From CAMBDS01 sp964355675 (GTDB taxonomy: Bacteria > Electryoneota > AABM5-125-24 > Hatepunaeales > Hatepunaeaceae), in the NCBI GenBank assembly GCA_964355675.1, contig CAYHEC010000012.1, positions 1 to 64,000 of the forward strand: 64,000 nt of DNA. The letters run 5' to 3'. Positions within the stretch are counted from its first letter, which is position 1, and each line of letters opens with the position of its first letter. This document shows positions 24,205 to 32,116 of this stretch, piece by piece. Both the position numbers and the translations under genes were made by a program. The notes beneath the pieces are model-generated. The model was not told where the DNA came from, ran no database searches, and saw nothing but the letters and a program-made list of their open reading frames with translations.

Positions 24205-24308
24205 GCAATTTCTTCCACGAGACCTCCGAATACGTCGATATGAAAAAGGTTGACCTTCACGGCAACGTCATCGGCTTCTCTATCCTGAAGGTCAGCGCGT
24301 CACAGTAA
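24203..24308 (+). pseudogene. Remnant of a DUF2283-like gene
   Basis: An open stretch reads NFFHETSEYVDMKKVDLHG and then NVIGFSILKVSASQ-stop. It matches the C-terminal half of DUF2283 proteins (a VDxDxxGNVVGxEIL-type pattern, as at 3155-3349). No start or N-terminal half is present. It sits immediately upstream of the nucleotidyltransferase cassette and could be the tail of a gene at which that cassette inserted. Confidence 0.45.
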
Positions 24309-24342
24309 CTGCCGTTGTCAGTCAGTCTAAATTTAGTGAACA

Positions 24343-24528
24343 ATGGATAAAACCATCACCATTCGCCCGCTTCACGACCCCGTCGCTGCCAAACGCGATC
24401 TGGAGTTCTGGCTCAGTAAAACACCGGCGGAGCGCGTAGATGCCGTCGAAATTCTTCGTGAGTTCTATTATGGACCCAACATCCGATTGGAAAGAGTTGC
24501 TCGCGTTGTTAAACGCTCGAGGAGTTAA
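24343..24528 (+). CDS. Small partner protein of a nucleotidyltransferase
   Basis: A 61-aa basic protein (MDKTITIRPLHDPVAAKRDL, FWLSKTPAERVDAVEILR, VARVVKRSRS). Proteins of this pattern commonly overlap a downstream nucleotidyltransferase gene and are thought to be the partner in a toxin-antitoxin-like pair. Here the overlap is 59 nt (24470-24528), with the downstream gene in another frame. The role is inferred from that arrangement. Confidence 0.72.
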   Translation: MDKTITIRPLHDPVAAKRDLEFWLSKTPAERVDAVEILREFYYGPNIRLERVARVVKRSRS

Positions 24529-24919
24529 CTATGTCATCGTTGGCGGTCACGCTATGGCGCATCATGGCGCACCACGCCTGACCGGCGATCTTGATATCCT
24601 AATCTGGCGCTCTCCAGAAAATGCTAAGAGAGTCTTGCATGCCCTCGCTGAGTTTGGCTTTGGATCCCTGCAGATTTCAGAAAATGACCTCACGGATGAT
24701 GATACGATTATCCAACTCGGCTTCAGCCCCGGTAGGGTTGACATCCTGACTTCCATCTCCGGAGTCTCTAACGAAGAGGTTTTCGCAGAGAAAGTAGCAG
24801 GTGAATTCAAAGGGGTGCCTGTTTATTACGTAGGTAAGAGCCAGTTCATTTCGAACAAGAAAGCTGTTGGCAGATTACGCGACCTCGCCGACATCAATGC
24901 TGTAGAGGGTAAAAATTGA
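24470..24919 (+). CDS. Nucleotidyltransferase (MNT-like fold)
   Basis: A 149-aa nucleotidyltransferase-superfamily protein. YVIVGGHAMAHHGAPRLTGDLDILI (about 22-46) contains the GG and the DxD metal site, followed by GFGSLQISENDL and GRVDILTSISG. Such proteins may AMPylate a partner, as MntA does with HepT. The ATG at 24470 is preferred over an upstream in-frame start because it gives the family N-terminus MDPTSDWKELLALLNARGV. The partner gene overlaps it on the 5' side. Confidence 0.82.
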   Translation: MDPTSDWKELLALLNARGVNYVIVGGHAMAHHGAPRLTGDLDILIWRSPENAKRVLHALAEFGFGSLQISENDLTDDDTIIQLGFSPGRVDILTSISGVSNEEVFAEKVAGEFKGVPVYYVGKSQFISNKKAVGRLRDLADINAVEGKN

Positions 24920-25098
24920 CAGGCTGTTTAGCTGCCTATGGTTCCGGCATGTGCGAGAATACAAATACACTCCTCCTCAAGCCCAATGCCCTTTTCGCCG
25001 ATAACCAAGGGGCGGCAGGCGGAATCTGTCCGCCACAATACTCGTTTTTGAAGCATGACTTCAATTCTAACTTCTAACTTCTAACTTCTAAATTCCCT
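24920..25098. other. Intergenic region with heptamer run before motA
   Basis: Contains a short GGCGGCAGGCGGAATC...CCGCC imperfect hairpin (about 25012-25034) and a run of ACTTCTA heptamers (about 25067-25092) ending 7 nt before the motA ATG. No promoter was assigned. Confidence 0.6.
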
Positions 25099-25950
25099 AT
25101 GACAGTAATTGTCGGATTCCTGTTAGTCATCCTGTTCGTCTTTGGCGGATTTGCTGTCTCCGGCGGGTCGCTTCTGCTTATCTTCCAGCCTTGGTACGAA
25201 TACGTTATCATCGGTGGGGCGGCATTGGGCGGGCTGGTCGTCAAGTCTTCCCCGCGCACGCTGAAGCTTGTTGTCGCCAAGACCATGGGAGCCTTCACTG
25301 GCAAGTTGCCGGGTAAGACGATGTATATGGAAGCGCTGAAGCTGATCCATGATCTTGCTTATCTCGCCCGCCGGGAAGGTCTATTGGCGCTCGAGAGCCA
25401 TATTCAGACGCCCGCGCAATCGACAATCTTTTCAAAGTACCCGCAAATAAGCACTAACCCTCATTTGCTGAAATTTCTAACAGACAATCTCAAAATAGTC
25501 GTCGTCGGCGGTACCAACCCTTCCGACCTCGAAACTCTGATGGACACCGATATTGAGACCAATACCGAGGAAAACGCAACTCCTCAGGCTTTGATCAACA
25601 ACGTGGCTGACGCATTGCCAGCACTTGGAATTGTGGCGGCAGTGATGGGTATCATCAAGACGATGGCTTCGATTGCTGAGGGGCCGGAAGTCGTTGGACA
25701 TAAGGTCGCTTCAGCGCTCGTCGGCACATTTCTTGGAGTTATGTTTGCTTATGGTTTTGTAGGGCCATTGGCAACCAATATCGAAATGGCAAACCTTGAA
25801 AACAAACGCATACTTGAGGTTTTCAAAACCGGCATTCTCGGAATTACTCGAGGGATGAACCCGAAACTTTCAGCGGAATACGCCCGACGGGCGATTTACG
25901 ATGGATTAAGGCCGACATTCGAGGAGTTGGAAGAGGCGTTGAAGGGATAA
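25099..25950 (+). CDS. motA: Flagellar motor stator protein MotA
   Basis: A 283-aa inner-membrane stator subunit that forms the ion channel with MotB and drives flagellar rotation. It has four membrane segments: residues about 1-25, 30-50, 165-190 and 200-225. The conserved Pro is in NVADALPALGIVAAVMG, and charged residues lie in the cytoplasmic loop (YLARREGLLALESHI). It is followed 2 nt later by motB. No other flagellar genes are in the window. Confidence 0.93.
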   Translation: MTVIVGFLLVILFVFGGFAVSGGSLLLIFQPWYEYVIIGGAALGGLVVKSSPRTLKLVVAKTMGAFTGKLPGKTMYMEALKLIHDLAYLARREGLLALESHIQTPAQSTIFSKYPQISTNPHLLKFLTDNLKIVVVGGTNPSDLETLMDTDIETNTEENATPQALINNVADALPALGIVAAVMGIIKTMASIAEGPEVVGHKVASALVGTFLGVMFAYGFVGPLATNIEMANLENKRILEVFKTGILGITRGMNPKLSAEYARRAIYDGLRPTFEELEEALKG

Positions 25951-25952
25951 AT

Positions 25953-26759
25953 ATGAATGAATCAATTAATCCCGAACATGGCGGGGAAGGCGAAGGGCAT
26001 TCGCGGCACAGGCGTAAACACGCGGTACATTCAGGCCACCACGGAGGAGCTTGGAAGGTTGCGTATGCTGATTTTGTGACGGCGCTATTAGCGCTCTTTA
26101 TTGTGTTGTGGGTTTTAGGGCAGGACGACAAAGTCAAGCAAGCGGTTCAGGCATATTTCCGCGATCCGACCGGCTACAGCAAAATTGGAGGCGTTCCGTT
26201 CAGTGTAGGCAAGGGGGCGACAATCTCTCCAGCGGCTGGAGCAGTCAAAGCGGCAATAGAAAGAAAACTCGAAGAGGATATTGGACATCTTCAGGAAATG
26301 CTTGAAGAGACCGAAGAACTGAAGAAGTTTTCCGACCAGATATATTTTGAATTGACTGATGAAGGGATTCGCATGGAATTTCGTGATGCGCCTAAGTTTA
26401 GTTTTTTCCGTGTCGGATCGGCGCAAGTATCGCCGGAACTCGAGGAGATATTTCGAATCTTGACGCCTGAAGTAATCAAAATGGATTATCCTGTTGTAAT
26501 TGAAGGGCATACGGACGATAGGCCTTATGGGAATAAGGATTATACAAATTGGGAACTCTCTGCTGATCGAGCCAATGCCGTTCGTCGGATTATGTTGAAC
26601 TTTGGGCTGTTACAGGAGAGGGTCTCCGAGGTCCGCTCCTATGCATCGACAAAATTGTTGAAACCAGCCGAGCCGTTTGCTGAGGAGAATCGGAGGGTAT
26701 CCATCCTGCTGAAGAGTCCACTTGTAAAGTTTGGAGCCGGCGAATCGGTGATTAAATAG
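25953..26759 (+). CDS. motB: Flagellar motor stator protein MotB
   Basis: A 268-aa stator subunit. A His-rich N-terminus (HSRHRRKHAVHSGHHGG) precedes the single membrane helix with the essential proton-binding Asp40 in WKVAYADFVTALLALFIVLW. The C-terminal OmpA-like peptidoglycan-binding domain has VVIEGHTDDRPYGNKDYTNW (about 180-199) and ELSADRANAVRRIM. The plug and linker region (65-120) is longer than in E. coli. It is coupled to motA and followed by a strong terminator. Confidence 0.93.
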   Translation: MNESINPEHGGEGEGHSRHRRKHAVHSGHHGGAWKVAYADFVTALLALFIVLWVLGQDDKVKQAVQAYFRDPTGYSKIGGVPFSVGKGATISPAAGAVKAAIERKLEEDIGHLQEMLEETEELKKFSDQIYFELTDEGIRMEFRDAPKFSFFRVGSAQVSPELEEIFRILTPEVIKMDYPVVIEGHTDDRPYGNKDYTNWELSADRANAVRRIMLNFGLLQERVSEVRSYASTKLLKPAEPFAEENRRVSILLKSPLVKFGAGESVIK

Positions 26760-26793
26760 GGGTGGGTAGTCTGATTGATTGGATTTATACTGC

Positions 26794-26823
26794 AAGAGCC
26801 GCTTCATCTGGAGCGGCTCTTTT
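26794..26823 (+). terminator. Rho-independent terminator of motAB
   Basis: The stem AAGAGCCGCT pairs with AGCGGCTCTT across an 8-nt loop and is followed by TTTGTGTTTTG. It lies 35 nt after the motB stop. Confidence 0.9.
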
Positions 26824-26836
26824 GTGTTTTGTTGCT

Positions 26837-26864
26837 GGTGAGGCGAACAGCTGTTCGCCTCACC
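26837..26864. repeat. Perfect 28-bp palindrome at a gene end
   Basis: GGTGAGGCGAACAG followed by its exact reverse complement. It provides the stop codon (26860-26862, minus strand) of the exoprotein gene to its right. Such a palindrome can act as a hairpin from either strand. Confidence 0.9.
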
Positions 26865-28575
26865 GGATCAGAACAACCTTTCTGGTCGAAACGTCTTGAT
26901 CGATCTGGAGGCGAACGAGATAGACTCCGGCAGGGACTGAGGAGGCGTTCCAGGTGACGCTATTCGTTTCTTCTGCCGACCCCCTGTGGTCGGCAGAACT
27001 TCTTTCCGTCAACCGCAGGGGGTTGACGGAAGAACTACCATCCACAAGCCTCGCTACTTCCCGCCCGGAGAAGTCGTAAACTGCCAACCGCGTAGGATAA
27101 GCGTCCCCGCTTGTCGAAAATTTGATTGTCAGCGTCGAATTGAACGGATTCGGCGAAACACTCAGGAGGACGGATCTCCGCATCCGTCCGGCCTCCACGT
27201 CGTTCACGACCGAGTTCGCCGCCACTCCTCGGATCGGCAGATCAATCACCCCTTCGTCGCGGTCGTTGGAGGTGATCCTCAGCGTGTCGAGAAACTCTTC
27301 AGGAGCCTCAGGGCGAAAAATCAGGGCGAGCTCAACCGATTCACCCGCCGCAAGGCTTGCCATGTCGCCCCCCCAGCCAAGAACCCAAAACGACCGCCCC
27401 AAAGCCTCTTCGTCGATGAAATAGCGCAAGTCCTTCTGATCACCGCGATTGCGGATCGAGAAGATGAGCGTGTCGATTGAGCCGACCGGCGTTTCCGCAA
27501 AGGCGAACGAGTCTGCCGAGACGGCGATGTTGGGCTGTGAGAAGAAGAACGGCCCGATGTCGGCGATAGTGGAGTCGGGGTCGAGAGGGGAGTCCGGGTC
27601 TCCGGCGTCGATGCAGGGGGAGTCCGCGGTGAGGAAGAAGTAGTCGGGGTAGTCGCCCTCCGCGACAATGCGCGGGTCGAGGAAAATGTTACCATAAGCA
27701 TCGCACGAATCGCCGTTGCGGTTGAGGCGGTCGATTTTCCCCAATTGGGTTAAGGTATCTAGTCTTCCATTGGATAGGTAGAAGGCATTATCTTGGTCGC
27801 CGAGAAAACAATTATATCTAACCATTCCAAAATCTAAGGAATCATTACGACTTCGCAAAAGGTAACTTATTCGTGGATTAATAAAAATCGTGTTCTTGAT
27901 CTCTATGTTTCCATTTGCGCGAATCACTCTATAATCTTTGAATGCACAGTGATCAAAGTGAATGGTGTCCAAGTCGAATGCACCCGCGTGAATTCTGAAC
28001 TCCTCACCCCAAACTACACATTTTTCAAAAATTGATGTAGCGCGAACATCTATTGCCCATTCAACATCCTTAAAAAGACAATCTCGCACGATTCCGGGAG
28101 TTTCAAGATATAAGCCTCCAATGCTTTCCTCTATTATGCAATTCTCCATTAAAAAGCCCCGGTCGTCCGATAAGAGTTCTATGAAATATTCTTCAGAATT
28201 ATCATCGACAATCATGCGATTAAATCGGCAATACCTTAATATCATATGACCCCAATGCATGCCTAAATGTGCACTAGTTCCATTCCTCAATGGTCGGAAA
28301 TAAGCGGGGGCACCAGCTGATCCATTAATAACTAAAGAACCATTTTCATAACTGTAAATACTAGCATCATAATCAAGAAACACCTCAACTCCCGCCAAGA
28401 TTTCAAGTTCGGCATTCTCACGAATTCTAAGGCGTGCTTCCCTTTGCATTATGTAAGGACTTCCATCTATGTCCCAAACCCCTTCGATGTCCCCCGCTTC
28501 AATCCATGTTGTATCAGCAAAGCCAATTGAGAAAAAAGCCAATACTAAAATTAGTGCGGTCGATAGATTATTCAC
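26860..28575 (-). CDS. Secreted protein with beta-helix-like body, ASH-like domain and T9SS-like CTD
   Basis: A 571-aa exported protein (signal ALILVLAFFSIGFA). Residues about 30-300 contain hydrophobic repeats like a right-handed beta-helix. The motif SPCIDAGDPDSPLDPDS (about 322-338) is also present in three other exoproteins of this window. An Ig-like ASH/HYDIN-type domain follows (about 355-450), then a CTD from SPNPFNSTLTIKF to the end (VVLIR). The first CTD loop, TSGDAYPTR, is encoded by a GTAG palindrome (27092-27115). The second, about 28 residues longer than in the subtilase CTD, is encoded by two palindromes (about 26973-27035). Confidence 0.75.
   Translation of the reverse strand: MNNLSTALILVLAFFSIGFADTTWIEAGDIEGVWDIDGSPYIMQREARLRIRENAELEILAGVEVFLDYDASIYSYENGSLVINGSAGAPAYFRPLRNGTSAHLGMHWGHMILRYCRFNRMIVDDNSEEYFIELLSDDRGFLMENCIIEESIGGLYLETPGIVRDCLFKDVEWAIDVRATSIFEKCVVWGEEFRIHAGAFDLDTIHFDHCAFKDYRVIRANGNIEIKNTIFINPRISYLLRSRNDSLDFGMVRYNCFLGDQDNAFYLSNGRLDTLTQLGKIDRLNRNGDSCDAYGNIFLDPRIVAEGDYPDYFFLTADSPCIDAGDPDSPLDPDSTIADIGPFFFSQPNIAVSADSFAFAETPVGSIDTLIFSIRNRGDQKDLRYFIDEEALGRSFWVLGWGGDMASLAAGESVELALIFRPEAPEEFLDTLRITSNDRDEGVIDLPIRGVAANSVVNDVEAGRMRRSVLLSVSPNPFNSTLTIKFSTSGDAYPTRLAVYDFSGREVARLVDGSSSVNPLRLTERSSADHRGSAEETNSVTWNASSVPAGVYLVRLQIDQDVSTRKVVLIR
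26973..27035. repeat. Two palindromes coding for a CTD loop
   Basis: CTGCCGACCCCC-TGT-GGTCGGCAG and CCGTCAACC-GCAGG-GGGTTGACGG lie side by side and in frame within the CTD of the gene at 26860-28575. The same two-palindrome arrangement, with a few base changes, occurs in the CTD of the gene at 34581-36311 (about 34690-34755). The second palindrome also appears as free intergenic hairpins at 31944-31975 and 60126-60155. Confidence 0.88.
27092..27115. repeat. GTAG-headed palindrome coding for a CTD loop
   Basis: GTAG-GATAAGC-GTCCCC-GCTTGTC; on the minus strand this is read as TSGDAYPTR within the CTD. It is almost identical to the coding element at 6114-6137 and to the free element at 6618-6644. 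Confidence 0.85.
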
Positions 28576-28595
28576 TGCAATCTCCTTAAATAGAT

Positions 28596-28627
28596 TATGG
28601 GGAACCGGTAACTACCGGTTCCCCATA
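28596..28627. repeat. Palindrome between two minus-strand exoprotein genes
   Basis: A 12-bp stem GGGGAACCGGTA with a 2-nt loop, extended by flanking TAT/ATA pairs. It lies between the stop of the subtilase gene (28637) and the start of the next gene (28575), and may terminate or process the transcript. Confidence 0.85.
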
Positions 28628-28636
28628 AAGAAATTG

Positions 28637-31552
28637 TTAACGAAGTGCTGTGAATTTGGAGGTCATCGACTTACGCTCACCCGATGGTGTGGCAAAATCG
28701 ATTCTACAGAAATAGGTTCCCGATGTGACCGGGTTCTCTCGCATATCGTTACCGTTCCAAGTCCAGGTAAAATACCCCGCCCTTGGTTGTTCGATCTTCT
28801 GCTCCTTCACCAGACGACCCGATGCGTCGCTGATCGTGATAGTGATCGTACCAGCATCGGGTAGCTCAAACCGGAGCGAAGTATTCATATTGAAGGGGTT
28901 GGGGTAGGGAGCCGAGACCGCAAAAGAAGTTGGGACAATCGCTACTGACTTGCCGAAAGAGATATTCGCCGATGTGTAAATCTGGCTGGGAGCCGCGTCC
29001 AGCCCACCGAAGATATCGAGAGTGTCTGGGCCAAACAATGCATGTTCAGAAACGCTCCAATACTTTAAGAGGAACAGATCACCATTGCAGTAGCCGTCCA
29101 CAGCCTCGGTTGTTGGATCATCGCGCCAAATCGCCAAACCCATCGGAATTTGACCGTCATAAACCGCCGCCCCAATACAAACACCATCTCGGGTGAATAC
29201 TGCCAATTCGTCACCCGACGCGCAATCTACTCCCTCTACCGAAAGACCGGTAATAAGCAGAGGGTGGAAGTAATCGGTTCTTGCCGCAAGGATGAAGTAT
29301 TCCGGTTCTGAGGCGACCACTGGAGGCAGATCATCATTGGGACGCTTCGGTGCGGCTTGTTGGACTGAATAATCGAGTGTAGTATTATTGTCCAGCGAAA
29401 CTTCAAAGCCCTCACCAGGTTTACAATCAGGAATATTATTGTAATAGTCGGGAATGTAGAATTGACCGACGCCATTCTTGACCATATTAAGATTTCCAGC
29501 CTCTTCACCGTTCACGAGGCTGAAGAAAGCTTCTTGAGCCTCGAGGATATCTTCGGGCAAGTAACCAACCCAGTTCCAACCAGCATTGAGGGCGATTTCA
29601 GTGTCGATATGCAAGCTTTTACCGAGCATGACCAGCGTGCTGCCTGCCGACATATTGACCTTGTATCCGGCAAGAGGATTCCATGAAGGAATGTTGCAGT
29701 TGGCTGGATTCTGAGAGCCATCCCAAGTTTGATTGGCAGAATTCTTCAACGTAGTAATGTTGCCATCGGGAACCTCTTTCCATGAAAGTAGAATTCCATT
29801 TTCGTCATTGAGAAGATTATCGGCGGTGTGGAACGGCTCAATTCGTGACGATATCATGCGCCAACCAGAAACGAGCGCGATGTCCTGACGTTTACCGTAA
29901 ACAACCGCATTACCACAGTTTAACTCTCCGTAACCCATTTCCTCATCTTCCTCATTTTCATGCTCATCCCATGCTCCATACGGATGGGCTGCACCGAGTG
30001 CATAAGGCGCTTCTCCTGACCTCGAGGCCGACACGCATAGGATCTCTATGATGTTTTCTACCGTTAGGACAAGTTCATCAGGGGACTGCGCATGCGATAA
30101 AAGTAGTGCTGCCGTAGCAGATACTTGCGCGGCCGCGGCAGACGTACTATTTTCGAAGCAGTGAACCACATCCGCCTCTTCTTCAGGATCTGCTTCGATT
30201 TCGGCGTTCAATAAACCTGTATAGACGCCGGTAGTATAGACGACGTATGGGTCTGGGGGGTCTTCCTGTGCGGTCTGGCTACCGGGTGCCATTATGGCAA
30301 GTTTCGGCCCCGTTGCAGAGAATGCGTCCCCTTCGTCATCTTCACTTAAACCGATTGCCATCACTAATTCATGATTGGCTGGGTAGAACATATCTCCTTC
30401 AAATTTACCAGCAGACGCTATGAGGAGAATTCCCGCATTGCTGGCTTGTACCAAACGGTTATTGATACCCAGAAATGATGTCGTTCTGAAGCTCATATTG
30501 ATGATATCAACCTCTGCATCATCTATCAGGTAGCCAAGGCCCCTACTAACATCTCTATTGTCAAATTGACCAAAACCTCCGACGATGGTACCCATTTTGC
30601 AACAGACGATCTTCACAGGGTTCTGTGGATCTTCCGGGTTAGACCAGTCTCCGCCCGCGATTCCAGCAAATTGGTAGCCATTATTACTCATCGCGCCAAT
30701 AATTCCAGCGACCTTAGTGCCATGCTTACATTCAAATACGCCGTCACCCATATCGCCAACTTCGTGTGGTCCACCCTTTGGATTTGGGCCCCCTGTTGTT
30801 GCATTCCAGCCGATCAGGTCGTCAACTTTATCATTACCGTCGTCGTCTATCTCATTGAGATCATCAAGATCCAGATACCATTGCCCGTCAACTTCGAGCA
30901 ATGTTCCATCGCCATCCACGTCTTCATCAAGCTCTCCGTTGCCTGTGTTCTGCCATATATTGCCGCCGAGATCGGAATGACGATAAAGAATCCCACTATC
31001 CAATATTCCTACCTTGACTTCACGCGTACCGACGCCAATATCCCACGCTGGACCAGGATTGATGCTGTTGTCGAAATTGTCACCGGCTAGAGTTACAAGG
31101 TGCCTCTGAAGAAATGGAGACTCAGCGTCGTTAACTGCGGGATCGTCTGGCCAGCAGTAGAATCCGTAGGTGTTGTTTGATCCCTCGTCCACAAGCGGGG
31201 AATCAAGGTACGCGTCCATGAAATCGAGCGGGTCGGGAGCGGGGGAGTCGGTCGATTGGATTACGACGCAACCATCATCGAATGTCTCGACTATCTCGCC
31301 TTCGAGGGAAGTATTAAGGGCGTCAATCTGATTTTGTGTGGCGGTACTTTCGAAATAGACGAATATCTCCGTCCCTACCACCCGGAACGTATCGCCTTGA
31401 TAAACCTCGAACCACTGACTGGAATACTGTGTGTACTCCCTGCCATTGAACGTGACCGCATAGCTTGCGCTAAACGTCACAAACAGGAGCGCGAGTAGCG
31501 CGAAGCTGATTGCGCTTGAACGCGGGGGGGGGGGTGATTTCATAACAAACAT
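28637..31552 (-). CDS. Subtilisin-like (S8) secreted protease with T9SS-like CTD
   Basis: A 971-aa exported subtilase. The signal peptide (SAISFALLALLFVTFSASYA) is followed by a short prodomain. The catalytic residues are Asp185 (VGILDSGI), His277 (HGTKVAGI) and Ser471 (NSTSAAAAQ). An insert rich in Asp (DEDVDGDG, DLNEIDDDGNDKVDD) probably binds calcium. The position of the oxyanion Asn (usually SAGN) reads ASAGKFEG, with Lys383. The C-terminus has a Por_Secre_tail-type CTD (APYPNPFNMNTSLRF...SKFTALR) without the palindrome-coded loops of its neighbours. The ATG at 31552 is chosen because GTGAGG lies 6 nt upstream; a GTG at 31564 would overlap that site. A long C run near the start could mislead sequencing. 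Confidence 0.88.
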   Translation of the reverse strand: MFVMKSPPPPRSSAISFALLALLFVTFSASYAVTFNGREYTQYSSQWFEVYQGDTFRVVGTEIFVYFESTATQNQIDALNTSLEGEIVETFDDGCVVIQSTDSPAPDPLDFMDAYLDSPLVDEGSNNTYGFYCWPDDPAVNDAESPFLQRHLVTLAGDNFDNSINPGPAWDIGVGTREVKVGILDSGILYRHSDLGGNIWQNTGNGELDEDVDGDGTLLEVDGQWYLDLDDLNEIDDDGNDKVDDLIGWNATTGGPNPKGGPHEVGDMGDGVFECKHGTKVAGIIGAMSNNGYQFAGIAGGDWSNPEDPQNPVKIVCCKMGTIVGGFGQFDNRDVSRGLGYLIDDAEVDIINMSFRTTSFLGINNRLVQASNAGILLIASAGKFEGDMFYPANHELVMAIGLSEDDEGDAFSATGPKLAIMAPGSQTAQEDPPDPYVVYTTGVYTGLLNAEIEADPEEEADVVHCFENSTSAAAAQVSATAALLLSHAQSPDELVLTVENIIEILCVSASRSGEAPYALGAAHPYGAWDEHENEEDEEMGYGELNCGNAVVYGKRQDIALVSGWRMISSRIEPFHTADNLLNDENGILLSWKEVPDGNITTLKNSANQTWDGSQNPANCNIPSWNPLAGYKVNMSAGSTLVMLGKSLHIDTEIALNAGWNWVGYLPEDILEAQEAFFSLVNGEEAGNLNMVKNGVGQFYIPDYYNNIPDCKPGEGFEVSLDNNTTLDYSVQQAAPKRPNDDLPPVVASEPEYFILAARTDYFHPLLITGLSVEGVDCASGDELAVFTRDGVCIGAAVYDGQIPMGLAIWRDDPTTEAVDGYCNGDLFLLKYWSVSEHALFGPDTLDIFGGLDAAPSQIYTSANISFGKSVAIVPTSFAVSAPYPNPFNMNTSLRFELPDAGTITITISDASGRLVKEQKIEQPRAGYFTWTWNGNDMRENPVTSGTYFCRIDFATPSGERKSMTSKFTALR

Positions 31553-31660
31553 GGGAAACCTCACTAATGATACGTACGTGATTTATTGTTACGGTCAGCC
31601 GAACTCGGCTACCGATGAGTTATCCATGAATAGTAGAGGCTTAAAAACCAAAGCACTTCT

Positions 31661-31690
31661 ATAATATAAGCCACTTGAATCAAAAGTCAA
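31661..31690 (-). promoter_or_regulatory. Probable promoter of the subtilase gene
   Basis: On the minus strand, TTGACT (31690-31685) is separated by 16 bp from TATATT (31668-31663); an alternative -10, TATTAT (31666-31661), gives 18 bp. This is about 110 nt upstream of the start codon. Confidence 0.5.
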
Positions 31691-31940
31691 TACTTCACCG
31701 TAATTTTCATAAAATACTTTTGCCCGATTCCGACTGTCGAAAAAGAAAGCGGTTAACTAATTGGGATCTACGGCGGTCTTGCTTTTGTTTTGTGTTACCG
31801 GTGAGACAAAAACAGGAAGGGCGGCTTAAAAAGCCGCCCTCCAAGGGATAGATTCCGGCTTTCGCCGGAATGATGAGAGAAAAGGGATAAATTCCGGCTT
31901 GCGCCGGAATGATGAGGATCCTAATAGGTCGTCAGCCAAA

Positions 31941-31978
31941 GGAAAAGCCGTCAACGGCAAAGCGTTGACGGCTTTCTC
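31941..31978 (-). terminator. Probable terminator of groES-groL
   Basis: On the minus strand AAAGCCGTCAACG pairs with CGTTGACGGCTTT across a 6-nt loop (31944-31975), and the stem is followed by TTCCTTT. It lies beyond the groL stop, after the 34-bp array. The stem word is nearly the same as in the hairpin at 60126-60155 and in CTD-coding palindromes. Confidence 0.6.
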
Positions 31979-31980
31979 AG

Positions 31981-32116
31981 AAGGTGACAGGCAGAGACGC
32001 CTATCGTACGGATGAAGGTGACAGGCAGGGACGCCTATCGTACGGATTAAGTTGACAGGCAGAGACGCCTATCGTACGGATGAAGGTGACAGGCAGGGAC
32101 GCCTATCGTACGGATT
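31981..32116. repeat. 34-bp tandem array, four copies, at the groL 3' end
   Basis: Four head-to-tail units of 34 bp (AAGGTGACAGGC-AGAGAC-GCCTATCGTACGGATG and close variants). Each unit contains a GACAGGC...GCCTATC stem followed by GTAC. The units alternate GAGAC/GGGAC and GATG/GATT. The array ends exactly at the groL stop codon. It is the same element family as the array in the groES leader. Confidence 0.93.

Larger units (their letters stand above)
31565..32116. other. Intergenic region between groL and the subtilase gene
   Basis: No gene. From left to right it holds the subtilase promoter, an AT-rich leader, GGGCGGCTTAAAAAGCCGCCC (about 31820-31843), two TTCCGGC...GCCGGAATGATGAG repeats (about 31852-31920), the GCCGTCAACG hairpin (31944-31975) and the 34-bp tandem array at 31981-32116. 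Confidence 0.7.
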
